DNA of 53,406 nucleotides from Pedosphaera sp. (GTDB taxonomy: Bacteria; Verrucomicrobiota; Verrucomicrobiia; Limisphaerales; UBA1096): the NCBI GenBank assembly GCA_022451065.1, contig JAKUOU010000025.1:1-53406 (forward strand), written 5' to 3'. Shown piece by piece: positions 18,263 through 27,711 of the stretch. The notes beneath the pieces were generated by a model. It made no database searches, was not told the DNA's origin, and saw nothing but the letters and a program-made list of their open reading frames with translations. The position numbers were made by a program, and so were the translations under genes. Within the stretch, counting starts at the first letter, position 1. Every line of letters starts with the position of its first letter.

Positions 18263-19242
18263 GGTTATTGTTGCTGAGCCTGCTGCTGTTGCCCTTTGCC
18301 AAGTCGGCCGCGGAGATCGCGATTTTTAACGAGGTAAATGAGCGCCGCGTGATGATCATCACTGGGGCCGGTGGCGAGGAGGAATACACCGAGTTGTTCG
18401 CCGAGTGGGGGGAGAGCTTGGCCAAGGCGTTCGACGGTAACGCTGCCGAGATGGTGCATATCACCAACAAGCCGGAAGACATCGGCGCGCGAAAGACTAT
18501 CGAGTCGACACTTAAAAAATGGGTCGAAAAGTCGGACAGTGAAATTTGGATTCTGCTCGTCGGCCACGGCACGTTCGACGGCAAGGCTGCCAAGTTCAAC
18601 CTCGTTGGCAACGATGCCTCGGACGCGGATTTTAAGCATTGGCTCAAGCTGCATCGCGGGCCGCTTGTGTTCATCAATACCAGTTCCTGCAGCGCACCGT
18701 TCATCCGGTCACTCTCGGGCCTGAACCGCGTTATCGCCACCGCGACCAAGAGCGGCTATGAGCAAAACTTTTGCCGCTTCGGCGGCTATATGGCGGCTGC
18801 GCTTGGCCAGGCGGGGGCAGACCTCGACAAGGACGGCGCGGTGTCGGTGCTCGAGGCGTTCCTGATCGCCTCGCGCCAGGCTGGTGAATTCTACCGCGAA
18901 AATGATCGGTTGGTTTCCGAGAACGCACTGCTCGACGACAACGGCGATGGCATGGGCACTCCGGCCGACTGGTTTCGTGGCGTGCGCACGCAGAAGAAGG
19001 CCAAGGGCAAAAGCAGTGCCGACGGCAAGTTGTCGCGTCTGGTTTTTCCGGTGATTCCCCCGGCGGAAAAAGACATCCCAGCCCCGCTCCGCAAAAAGCG
19101 GCTCGCTGCCGAGGCTAAAATCGAAACCCTGCGTTCGCTTAAAAAAACACTCGAGGCCGAAATTTACTACCGCGACCTCGAAAAACTGTTCCTCGAGTTG
19201 GCTGCCACCAACGACGAGATTGAAACTGCCCAGCAGGAGTAA
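18259..19242 (+). CDS. Secreted clan-CD (caspase/legumain-like) protease-like protein
   Basis: A 327-residue protein with signal peptide MRLLLLSLLLLPFAKSAAE. Family membership is inferred from a catalytic-dyad layout: a strand followed by His103 in ILLVGHGTFDG and a later strand ending in Cys144 in FINTSSCSAPF, as in clan CD peptidases (caspases, legumain C13, gingipains). A calcium-loop-like DLDKDGAVSVLEA follows near residue 188, and a charged coiled-coil tail closes the protein (LKKTLEAEIYYRDLEK). It is translationally coupled (ATGA) to the membrane protein upstream and is the last gene of the MoxR operon. A periplasmic peptidase that processes or responds to the VWA complex is plausible but unproven. 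Xylulokinase begins 72 nt later. Confidence 0.7.
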   Translation: MRLLLLSLLLLPFAKSAAEIAIFNEVNERRVMIITGAGGEEEYTELFAEWGESLAKAFDGNAAEMVHITNKPEDIGARKTIESTLKKWVEKSDSEIWILLVGHGTFDGKAAKFNLVGNDASDADFKHWLKLHRGPLVFINTSSCSAPFIRSLSGLNRVIATATKSGYEQNFCRFGGYMAAALGQAGADLDKDGAVSVLEAFLIASRQAGEFYRENDRLVSENALLDDNGDGMGTPADWFRGVRTQKKAKGKSSADGKLSRLVFPVIPPAEKDIPAPLRKKRLAAEAKIETLRSLKKTLEAEIYYRDLEKLFLELAATNDEIETAQQE

Positions 19243-19314
19243 GTCTGCAGCCCTTCTTTATTGGCTCCAGTGCCTCGGCGTGGTATTCCCTCCGCCGCAA
19301 TTACTCGCGGTAGC

Positions 19315-20841
19315 ATGAGGGAATTAGTCATCGGCATCGATAGCGGCACACAATCCACCAAGGCATTGGTGGTGGATGCGAAAAGTGGCAAGTTACTAGG
19401 TGAAGGCTCTCGGGCTTATGGCCTCATCAGCGGTCTGCCAGCCGGTGCGAAGGAGCAGCATCCCGCCGACTGGATCGACGCCACCGAATCGAGCATCCGT
19501 GCCGCGCTGAAACAGGCCAAAGCCACCGCCGGCGAGGTGCGCGCCATCGGTGTCAGCGGCCAGCAACACGGTTTCGTGCCGCTCGACAAAAAGGGCGAGG
19601 TGATCCGCCCGGCCAAGCTGTGGTGCGACACGTCGACGGCGGATGAATGCGAGGAGATCATGGCCAAGCTCGGTGGCCTAAAAGGTTCTGTCAAGGAACT
19701 GGGCAACGCGGTCCTGCCAGGGTTCACCGCCGGCAAAATTCTTTGGCTCAAAAAAAATGAGCCAAAAAACTTCAGGCGCCTGGCCAAGGTTTTGTTGCCG
19801 CACGATTATTTGAATTTCTGGCTCACGGGAAATGCAGTGATGGAGTTCGGTGACGCCAGCGGCACCGCGCTGCTCAACGTCCGCACACGCAAGTGGTCCA
19901 AGAAAACGTTGAAGGCGATCGACGCTGGCTTGGAGGCGAAGCTGCCCAAGTTGATCTCGAGCGATCAACCGGCTGGCACATTACAGGCGGCCACAGCCAG
20001 GCGGCTTGGCCTACGTACCGATGTCCTCGTGAGCGCCGGAGGAGGTGATAATATGATGGGCGCGATCGGCACCGGCAATACCCGCCCAGGAGTCGTTACC
20101 GCTAGCTTCGGCACAAGCGGCACAATTTACGCCTGCGCGGGAAAACCGGTGGTCGATCCGAAAGGCGAGATTGCGGCATTCTGCGACTCGACCAACCGCT
20201 GGCTGCCGCTGCTCTGCACGATGAACGTCACGGTGGCGACCGAGTTGATCCGTAAGGATTTCAAGTGGACGCATGCCCAGTACGAGGCCGCCGCGCGCAA
20301 GGCTCCGGCTGGCTCCGACGGCTTGCTGCTGCTCCCGTATCTCGAGGGCGAGCGCACGCCGAACGTGCCGGACGGCACCGGCGTCTACTTCGGCGTGCGC
20401 GCCGGGACGTTTACCGAAAAACATTTTGCGCGCGCGACGATGGAGGGCGTCACGCTTGGCATGAACTACGGCCTGCGTCGACTCGAGAAACTCGGTGTCA
20501 AGCCCACGCAGATTCGTGCCACCGGCGGTGGGGCAAACTCCAAACTTTGGCGGCAGATCATGGCCGATATTTTCAACGCCCAGGTTGTCACGCTCAAGGT
20601 GGGCGAGGGGGCGGCTTACGGAGCGGCACTGCAGGGGTTGTGGAGTCTACGCAACAATCAGGGCGGCAACGTAAGCATCGAGGAAATCACCGATCGCTTT
20701 GTGAAATTGAACACCCGTGAAACCGCCGAGCCAAACGTCGAAAACGTTACTGCGTACCGCGAAGTGCAGGCCTTGCAGGATGACCTCTCCAGGTCCCTCC
20801 GCAAACCGTTTGCCCGACATCGAGCCTTGGTCGCCGGTTAG
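19315..20841 (+). CDS. xylB: Xylulokinase (FGGY carbohydrate kinase)
   Basis: This kinase phosphorylates D-xylulose to xylulose 5-phosphate, feeding the pentose phosphate pathway. At 508 residues it has the normal length. The start MRELVIGIDSGTQSTKALVV at 19315 is the family N-terminus with its phosphate-binding loop; an ATG at 19261 would add 18 unrelated residues. Further landmarks are VSGQQHGFVPLD with the substrate-contacting QQHG, the LPHDYLNFWLTG segment, and the C-terminal ATGGGANSKLWRQIMADIF, an ATPase-fold glycine motif. No xylose isomerase or transporter gene is adjacent, so substrate specificity among FGGY kinases rests on sequence similarity. Confidence 0.92.
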   Translation: MRELVIGIDSGTQSTKALVVDAKSGKLLGEGSRAYGLISGLPAGAKEQHPADWIDATESSIRAALKQAKATAGEVRAIGVSGQQHGFVPLDKKGEVIRPAKLWCDTSTADECEEIMAKLGGLKGSVKELGNAVLPGFTAGKILWLKKNEPKNFRRLAKVLLPHDYLNFWLTGNAVMEFGDASGTALLNVRTRKWSKKTLKAIDAGLEAKLPKLISSDQPAGTLQAATARRLGLRTDVLVSAGGGDNMMGAIGTGNTRPGVVTASFGTSGTIYACAGKPVVDPKGEIAAFCDSTNRWLPLLCTMNVTVATELIRKDFKWTHAQYEAAARKAPAGSDGLLLLPYLEGERTPNVPDGTGVYFGVRAGTFTEKHFARATMEGVTLGMNYGLRRLEKLGVKPTQIRATGGGANSKLWRQIMADIFNAQVVTLKVGEGAAYGAALQGLWSLRNNQGGNVSIEEITDRFVKLNTRETAEPNVENVTAYREVQALQDDLSRSLRKPFARHRALVAG

Positions 20842-20955
20842 GCAGCAACAGATTAGCTTGCCTATATCTGCTCCACCTCATCACTCTTCATTCCGAACGG
20901 TTTTCAGCTTCGATCGGGCAGTGGGGATTCTTATTCTAACAACGAATTGAACTCG

Positions 20956-22692
20956 CTAGGGTTGAACAGCTTTTTGTTTTTTGGCCTTTAGCAAGGACTT
21001 CATCGCTGTTGACGCAACTGGGTCTCCAGGCCTGAGCTTCAATGCTTCCTTTAGAAACCCTTCGGCCTCTTCAAGCTTCTTTTGTCTGTAAAGGGTGACT
21101 CCTAAAGCACCAAATGCTTCCGGATCATTCGGATCCAATCGAACGACCCTTCGAAAAACAACCGAGGCAGATTTACTCTGCCTGCTGTTCATCAGCAGGA
21201 TTCCCATATTGAACCATGCACTAACCCGATTTGGATCAAGTCGCACCACCTGGCTGTAAATTTCATATGCACCACGGAAATCCTGCTCCGCCAACCTGGC
21301 CTGCGCCGCCATTATCAGCAGATCCGGGTTCTTGCTATCAATCACAAAGCCCAAGCGACCAAACTCAAGCAGGGTCGCTTTTGTCTTTTCACGGCTTACA
21401 TTATCGAACAGCGGTCGGTCCCCTGGATTCTTCAGGACAAGTTGAAACCATAATTCAGCCATCTCATCAGATGATTGCGGTCCGTAAATCACCCTGGCGG
21501 GAGGAGAGTTTGGGTTGGCAATGTTATTCGTCGTGTTATCGAAGGTAAAATTCATCATGATCTTTGTGCCTTTCGGTAGAAAGATCGAATTCTGATATTG
21601 ATAATCGCCCTGCCAATTAAAGTCCCAATTCTTTATGAGCAATAGCCACTTCTTTGATCCATCTGGAAGGATGGCATATCCCTCCATTCGCCGGCATAAG
21701 TAATGGGCATGTGGCAAGACCCGGGTCACCTCGACATCACCCGGCAAGACAAACTCATCCTTGACCTCAAACTTTTGCTCATTTGGCGGGATATCAATGG
21801 CGAGTGACGTAAGTTTAATCTTGTAGGGTGTTGCCGCAGGCGGTTCATCTGAGAAATACAAGCCAACAGAACAGTGGAATGGTTCTGGTTTGCCGCTCGG
21901 GTTCATGTGCACCTGTATCACAAGATCTGAACCTGGTTCCAACAACCACGGAATGGTATCGGTTTTGTCTGAATAAAGAGTCCCGGGCTGCCAGCTCAGG
22001 AATTGTCCTTCTGGCATGGAGGCAGAACTTGGCACTCGCATTCCATCAAAGCCTGCGCTTGATGACGAACTTTGACGTCGCCGGGACTCTCGACTGGAAT
22101 CAACGTATATCAGCGCGTGATGTACGATTCCGGCGTTGCCCGGTCGAAATTCCAAGGTTCGTACATATCTGGCTTTTGTGGTTGGAATTGGGAGTACAAA
22201 ATTACGGTAAACATCTCTGCCTTCGGCTTTGAGCGTGTATTCCCCATCCATCCCTACAACCATGTCCGGCTTGCCTGATTGCCAGCCGGTTGGCCAGTCA
22301 GGTAAATTGGGGCGTAGTTTTTCTGGTCCCTTCTCGTGTCCCTCATCAACCCACTGCTTAATAAGAGCAATTTGTCCCTCCGTCAGTCGTCGAGACCCAT
22401 TAAAGTTACCGTGCCCCGGCTCTGGCAACCAAGGTGGCATGTATTTGGATTCTATGACCTCAGTGATTTGCTGCGAACGCTTTCGCACATCATCATAGGT
22501 CAATAGATTAAATGGAGCGGCCATCCCATCACGATGACAGGGCGCACAATGACTATAAATGATCGGGGCAATGTCTTTATAAAAGTTAACCCCCTCCTTT
22601 TTATTTTCAGCTTGTTCTTTTGCAACAGATTCAGTTGCGAATGGATTACTCCAAAAGCAAATGAAAATTATGATAATGACAAGTGTTCTCAT
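20956..22692 (-). CDS. Secreted cytochrome c / copper type II monooxygenase-like protein with C-terminal TPR
   Basis: A 578-residue exported protein. I start at the ATG at 22692 (MRTLVIIIIFICFWSNPFA, a good signal peptide) rather than the longer frame from 22842. A haem-c site CAPCH lies at residues 49-53 in a short cytochrome domain. The middle resembles the copper type II, ascorbate-dependent monooxygenase (PHM-like) double barrel: candidate copper ligands are the HH of VHHALIYVD, the His of VIQVHMNPSG, and HAH in LPHAHYLCRRMEG. The C-terminal 120 residues are TPRs (VSAWFNMGILLMNS, PEAFGALGVTLYRQKK). The gene is visibly AT-richer than its surroundings (22561-22620 has 22 G/C in 60) and contains no TTGGCCAA word, both unlike its neighbours and suggestive of acquisition. 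The substrate is unknown. Confidence 0.82.
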   Translation of the reverse strand: MRTLVIIIIFICFWSNPFATESVAKEQAENKKEGVNFYKDIAPIIYSHCAPCHRDGMAAPFNLLTYDDVRKRSQQITEVIESKYMPPWLPEPGHGNFNGSRRLTEGQIALIKQWVDEGHEKGPEKLRPNLPDWPTGWQSGKPDMVVGMDGEYTLKAEGRDVYRNFVLPIPTTKARYVRTLEFRPGNAGIVHHALIYVDSSRESRRRQSSSSSAGFDGMRVPSSASMPEGQFLSWQPGTLYSDKTDTIPWLLEPGSDLVIQVHMNPSGKPEPFHCSVGLYFSDEPPAATPYKIKLTSLAIDIPPNEQKFEVKDEFVLPGDVEVTRVLPHAHYLCRRMEGYAILPDGSKKWLLLIKNWDFNWQGDYQYQNSIFLPKGTKIMMNFTFDNTTNNIANPNSPPARVIYGPQSSDEMAELWFQLVLKNPGDRPLFDNVSREKTKATLLEFGRLGFVIDSKNPDLLIMAAQARLAEQDFRGAYEIYSQVVRLDPNRVSAWFNMGILLMNSRQSKSASVVFRRVVRLDPNDPEAFGALGVTLYRQKKLEEAEGFLKEALKLRPGDPVASTAMKSLLKAKKQKAVQP

Positions 22693-22994
22693 TAAAAAAA
22701 CCACCGAATAGTGAACTGACCAACTTAGTTCTGGTTTGCGCAAAGAAAGGTAAGAAAGGTTACAGACGTTGCAAAGAAAAAACCCACCAACGCAAAGCCG
22801 ATGGGATTTCCAAACCCGAACCCATCGAATGATGAGTCGCAAGCTCTCACAACGGATTCAATGGGCTTGATCTGAGATCTGCGCTCAAAAGCGCTTTGCG
22901 GAATGGCTTGTGTGTACGACATTTGAGGTCACAATTGGCGAGCGGCTTGTTAACTACGGGTGAGTTTTGATTATTTACATCAACTTTTTTTAGC
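22693..22994. other. AT-rich divergent intergenic region
   Basis: These 302 bp separate the copper-monooxygenase-like gene from sulfatase 1. I see repeated purine-rich GCAAAGAAA-type stretches (about 22738-22785) and a small inverted repeat GCGCT-CAAA-AGCGC at 22881-22894, but no convincing promoter. A 65-codon minus-strand frame (22725-22922) ends in a hydrophobic stretch (IGFALVGFFFATSVTFLTFL); it lacks a Shine-Dalgarno sequence and I do not call it a gene. Confidence 0.5.
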
Positions 22995-24602
<1,608 letters not shown>

Positions 24603-24679
24603 AAATCGCGACCGGTCAATTACTGTTCACATTCCTGTAACCATTTCCGGCTCCAACCGTTTTTACTAAACCAACTGTC

Positions 24680-26638
24680 ATGATAAAACGAACCCTGACT
24701 CTCATTGTAGCCGTATTAATCAGTGCGATCACTTGTCCAGGCACCGCCACAGCGGCCAAGCGACCGAACGTGTTGTTTATCTTCACCGACGACCAGCGGC
24801 CGGATGCCTTTGGTGCGTTGGGCAATCCAGATATCAAGACCCCGAACATGGACCGCATCATTAACAGCGGCTTCGTCTTCAACCGGGCGTACATCCAGGG
24901 GTCAATGACATTTGCCACCTGCCTGCCCAGCCGTGCGATGATCATGAGCGGCAAGCCACTTTTTCGGGCACCCCTACAACTCGACTCCGGGGTGCTGATG
25001 CCACAGGTGTTTCAGAAATCCGGTTACCGGACGTTTGCCACCGGCAAGTGGCACAACGGTGAATCGTCTTTTGAAAAATGTTTTGATGAGGCTGAGGCGG
25101 TGTTCTTTGGCGGTGCAGCCCGAACACACATCAATGTGCCGGTCAATCGCATGATCGCCGGCTTGATGGTGCCGTACGACGCCGGCGAGACGTTTTCTAC
25201 AGACCTGTTCGCCGATGCGGCGATTGAGTTTATCGAAGGTCAGTCGGAAAAAGAGCAGCCGTTTTTCTGCTACATCCCGTTCACCGCACCGCACTCGCCG
25301 GTGACGCCTCCAGGCAAATGGGCGACAATGTATGATCCAGATAAAATCACGCTTCCTCCGAACCACGCTGCGCTTCGTCCGGACTTGGTCGATCAACAAC
25401 AAAGTACCAGTCGGCGTGGTGGCGGTCGCGGTGGCCGTGGTCGCCAAGGCGGTGATGTGTCGCCGGTGGATCGTGCCAAGCAACGCTATGCGGCGTACTA
25501 TGGGCTAATCTCACATCTGGATCATCATATCGGTCGCGTGCTCGATACACTCAAGAAAACCGGTCAGGCGGAAAACACCATTATCCTGTTTGCGACCGAT
25601 CACGGCATGTCGATGGACAGCCATGGGCAGTCCGGCAAACACAACGCCTACGAGCACACGTCGCGCGTGCAGATGGTCGCCAGTGGTGCCGGTGTCCCGA
25701 AAGGTTCCTCGGATGCGTTGGTTTATCTTTACGACATTTACCCGACACTATGCGGGTTGACCGGTCTTCCGATTCCCGACGAGGTTGAGGGCAAGAGCTT
25801 GGCCAAGGTCATTCACGGAAAACAGGCCAAGGTGCGTGACCATCTCTTTACCGCCTACATGGATGACCAGCGCACCATCCGCGACGATCGGTGGAAACTT
25901 TTTTACCGGTCGAAAGAGGATCGCGCCGCGCTGTATGACTTGAAGAACGATCCGCACGAGTTGAACGATCTTGCTGCCAAGCCGGAAAACAAGGATCGCA
26001 TTGCAAAGCTGAAAGTCGAATTGGCCAAGGCGCAACAGTTGTACGGTGACACGCCGGAGGTTACCGCGCGTCTCATGCGCAGTCGTGGCGGTCGTCCCGG
26101 TGGCGCTGGCGGTCGTCGCCCGGTTGGTGCCGGCGGAATTTCTCGACCGACTGTTGACGCGCCCGCCTTGGCCAAGCGCATCACCGAAAAATTCCTTGCC
26201 CACTCCAAGGCTGAGTCGGGCTTGGCCAATGCGAAGTTTCAGGAGATTTGGAAGCAATTGCATGCCGCGTGGGCCGTTGATAAAAAATCCATTGGTCGAC
26301 CAGACCTGATTCAAGGTTTTGCCAAGTTGCTCGGTGAACAGCCCGGCGAGCGTGGAGGCCGAGTCGGTGGCCAAGCGGAGCGTGGGGGCCAACGACGCCC
26401 AGCTAATCGCTTCGGTGGACCCATCGGCACGAGCGCTGTCATTGCCCGGGCCTTTAGTTACGCAACCGATTCCGACGGTGACCGGGAAATTACCGCTGTT
26501 GAAGTTCAAGTTGCCGCAAAAAAATGGTCAGCTGACGGCGACAAGGACAAAAATGGCGAACTAAATTCCAAGGAGATATCCGCCATCTTCGAGGGTTTTA
26601 TCAAATCCATGCCTGCATCCCGCGGTCGCCGTCGTTAG
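24680..26638 (+). CDS. Formylglycine-dependent sulfatase 2 with Gly/Arg insert and EF-hand tail
   Basis: A 652-residue exported sulfatase: signal peptide ending ATA, RPNVLFIFTDDQRPD metal site, and formylglycine Cys81 in ATCLPSRAMIMSG. FATDHGMSMDSHG and NAYEHTSRV complete the active-site region. Two oddities: a short Gly/Arg-rich insertion (RRGGGRGGRGRQGG, encoded about 25410-25455) in the catalytic domain, and a C-terminal extension of about 170 residues with another Gly/Arg-rich linker and an EF-hand pair, ATDSDGDREITAVE and DGDKDKNGELNSKEI. The extension carries the calcium-loop consensus DxDxDG seen in PVC secreted proteins. It contains four exact TTGGCCAA words (25799, 26021, 26168, 26222). 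The frame continues as protein-like sequence after its TAG stop (see the small ORF at 26675). Confidence 0.92.
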   Translation: MIKRTLTLIVAVLISAITCPGTATAAKRPNVLFIFTDDQRPDAFGALGNPDIKTPNMDRIINSGFVFNRAYIQGSMTFATCLPSRAMIMSGKPLFRAPLQLDSGVLMPQVFQKSGYRTFATGKWHNGESSFEKCFDEAEAVFFGGAARTHINVPVNRMIAGLMVPYDAGETFSTDLFADAAIEFIEGQSEKEQPFFCYIPFTAPHSPVTPPGKWATMYDPDKITLPPNHAALRPDLVDQQQSTSRRGGGRGGRGRQGGDVSPVDRAKQRYAAYYGLISHLDHHIGRVLDTLKKTGQAENTIILFATDHGMSMDSHGQSGKHNAYEHTSRVQMVASGAGVPKGSSDALVYLYDIYPTLCGLTGLPIPDEVEGKSLAKVIHGKQAKVRDHLFTAYMDDQRTIRDDRWKLFYRSKEDRAALYDLKNDPHELNDLAAKPENKDRIAKLKVELAKAQQLYGDTPEVTARLMRSRGGRPGGAGGRRPVGAGGISRPTVDAPALAKRITEKFLAHSKAESGLANAKFQEIWKQLHAAWAVDKKSIGRPDLIQGFAKLLGEQPGERGGRVGGQAERGGQRRPANRFGGPIGTSAVIARAFSYATDSDGDREITAVEVQVAAKKWSADGDKDKNGELNSKEISAIFEGFIKSMPASRGRRR

Positions 26639-26674
26639 TCCCGACTGCGAACAGCTTTAAAAGGAATCGCCCAT

Positions 26675-26845
26675 TTGCTGGAAGATATCGGTTATGGCAA
26701 AAACGGACGCAAAGCCGACATCGAGACGGTAGCAGATTTCCTCTATCGTATCCCGAAATACCAGGAAGTGCTCGAGTCTCACAAACCACAGGAGAACAGA
26801 GTTATCTTTGCCACGCTCGCGATCGGACCGGGGGAGATCGAATAA
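26675..26845 (+). CDS. Possible small ORF (56 residues), TTG start
   Basis: The frame from TTG 26675 to TAA 26845 reads as an ordinary protein-like peptide with ADIETVADFLYRIPKYQEVL in its middle. AAGGA at 26661-26665 is spaced 9 nt from the TTG. The same frame is continuous with the preceding sulfatase frame across its TAG stop (26636-26638), so it could equally be a former C-terminal part or read-through extension. I recognise no family. Confidence 0.3.
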   Translation: MLEDIGYGKNGRKADIETVADFLYRIPKYQEVLESHKPQENRVIFATLAIGPGEIE

Positions 26846-26888
26846 AATGCTTGTTAACATTGGCCAAGCCAGCGATCGTCCGGCTGTT

Positions 26889-27641
26889 ATGAAGTTACGA
26901 TTAATCCTGTCAATTGCCGCCTTTTTGCTGGCTGGCATCGTCTTGCCACACGCGCAGACTGGGAACAAGCCGACCGCCTACAAAATAATCCCCGCCATTG
27001 ATTTATTGCAATTCACCCAAAAGCAGCAGGTTGCCATACTGAAACGAGCCAATGCGGAGAAGTGCGACTGTGGATGCAAAATGACCGTGGCCCAATGCCG
27101 CAACGATGATCAGACCTGCGGTACAAGCGTTCCTTTGATTAAGGCCATCATAAAGGATATCACCGGCAAAGATGTCAAGTTGGCCGCTGCCACGGCCGAG
27201 GCGGATAATCGCATTGGCAAACCTGTCGATATCCAATTTACCTCCATCGACGGCAAAAAAGTCGATGTGTCAAAAATGAAAGGGAAGGTGGTACTGATCG
27301 ATTTTTGGGCGACGTGGTGCGGTCCGTGTGTGGCTGAGTTGCCCAACGTAAAGCGGGCCTACGAGAAGTTGCACCCGAAAGGTTTCGAGATCGTTGGTAT
27401 CTCGCTCGACAGCAAGGAGAGTGCCCTTCGCCGGTTTGTCAAAAAAGAGGAAATGCCCTGGCCGCAATACTTCGATGGGAAGGGATGGAATAATAGCATC
27501 TCTAAAAAACATGGTATACGCAGCATCCCGGCCATGTGGCTGGTGGACAAGGAAGGCAATCTCGCCGACCTAAACGCCCGCTCTAATCTTGAGGGTAAGG
27601 TTGAGGAACTACTCGCCGCACCTTCGTCTGAGGCGAATTAA
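26889..27641 (+). CDS. TlpA/ResA-like thioredoxin-fold protein with N-terminal Cys-rich segment
   Basis: A 250-residue exported thiol-disulfide protein. I use the ATG at 26889 (MKLRLILSIAAFLLAGIVLP), which gives a clean signal peptide; a frame opening at 26808 would precede it with 27 unlikely residues. The C-terminal half is a TlpA-type thioredoxin domain with active site WATWCGPCVAEL and the cis-proline region IRSIPAMWLVDKEG. Between signal and thioredoxin domain lies a short segment with cysteines CDCGCKMTVAQCRNDDQTC, which might bind metal or carry disulfides; it recurs in PVC TlpA-like proteins in my recollection. A terminator follows at 27673-27706. An exact TTGGCCAA at 26860 lies just upstream of the start. 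Confidence 0.88.
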   Translation: MKLRLILSIAAFLLAGIVLPHAQTGNKPTAYKIIPAIDLLQFTQKQQVAILKRANAEKCDCGCKMTVAQCRNDDQTCGTSVPLIKAIIKDITGKDVKLAAATAEADNRIGKPVDIQFTSIDGKKVDVSKMKGKVVLIDFWATWCGPCVAELPNVKRAYEKLHPKGFEIVGISLDSKESALRRFVKKEEMPWPQYFDGKGWNNSISKKHGIRSIPAMWLVDKEGNLADLNARSNLEGKVEELLAAPSSEAN

Positions 27642-27672
27642 CAATTAACCTGAATCTTTTTCTTCACGAGAG

Positions 27673-27706
27673 ACCGTTTGCCAACTGCTTGGGCAAGCGG
27701 TTTTTT
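27673..27706 (+). terminator. Rho-independent terminator after the TlpA-like gene
   Basis: ACCGTTTGCC (27673-27682) pairs with GGCAAGCGGT (27692-27701) with one G-T pair, and a T-run follows to 27706. It lies 31 nt beyond the stop, between convergent genes. The right arm CTTGGGCAAGCGG differs by one base from the dispersed CTTGGCCAAGCG word. Confidence 0.8.
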
Positions 27707-27711
27707 GTGAG

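Noticed and set aside
22725-22922. 65-codon minus-strand frame ending in a hydrophobic stretch
   Set aside because: No ribosome site and no recognisable family; upstream of the signal peptide of the copper-monooxygenase gene. Left as an intergenic note.
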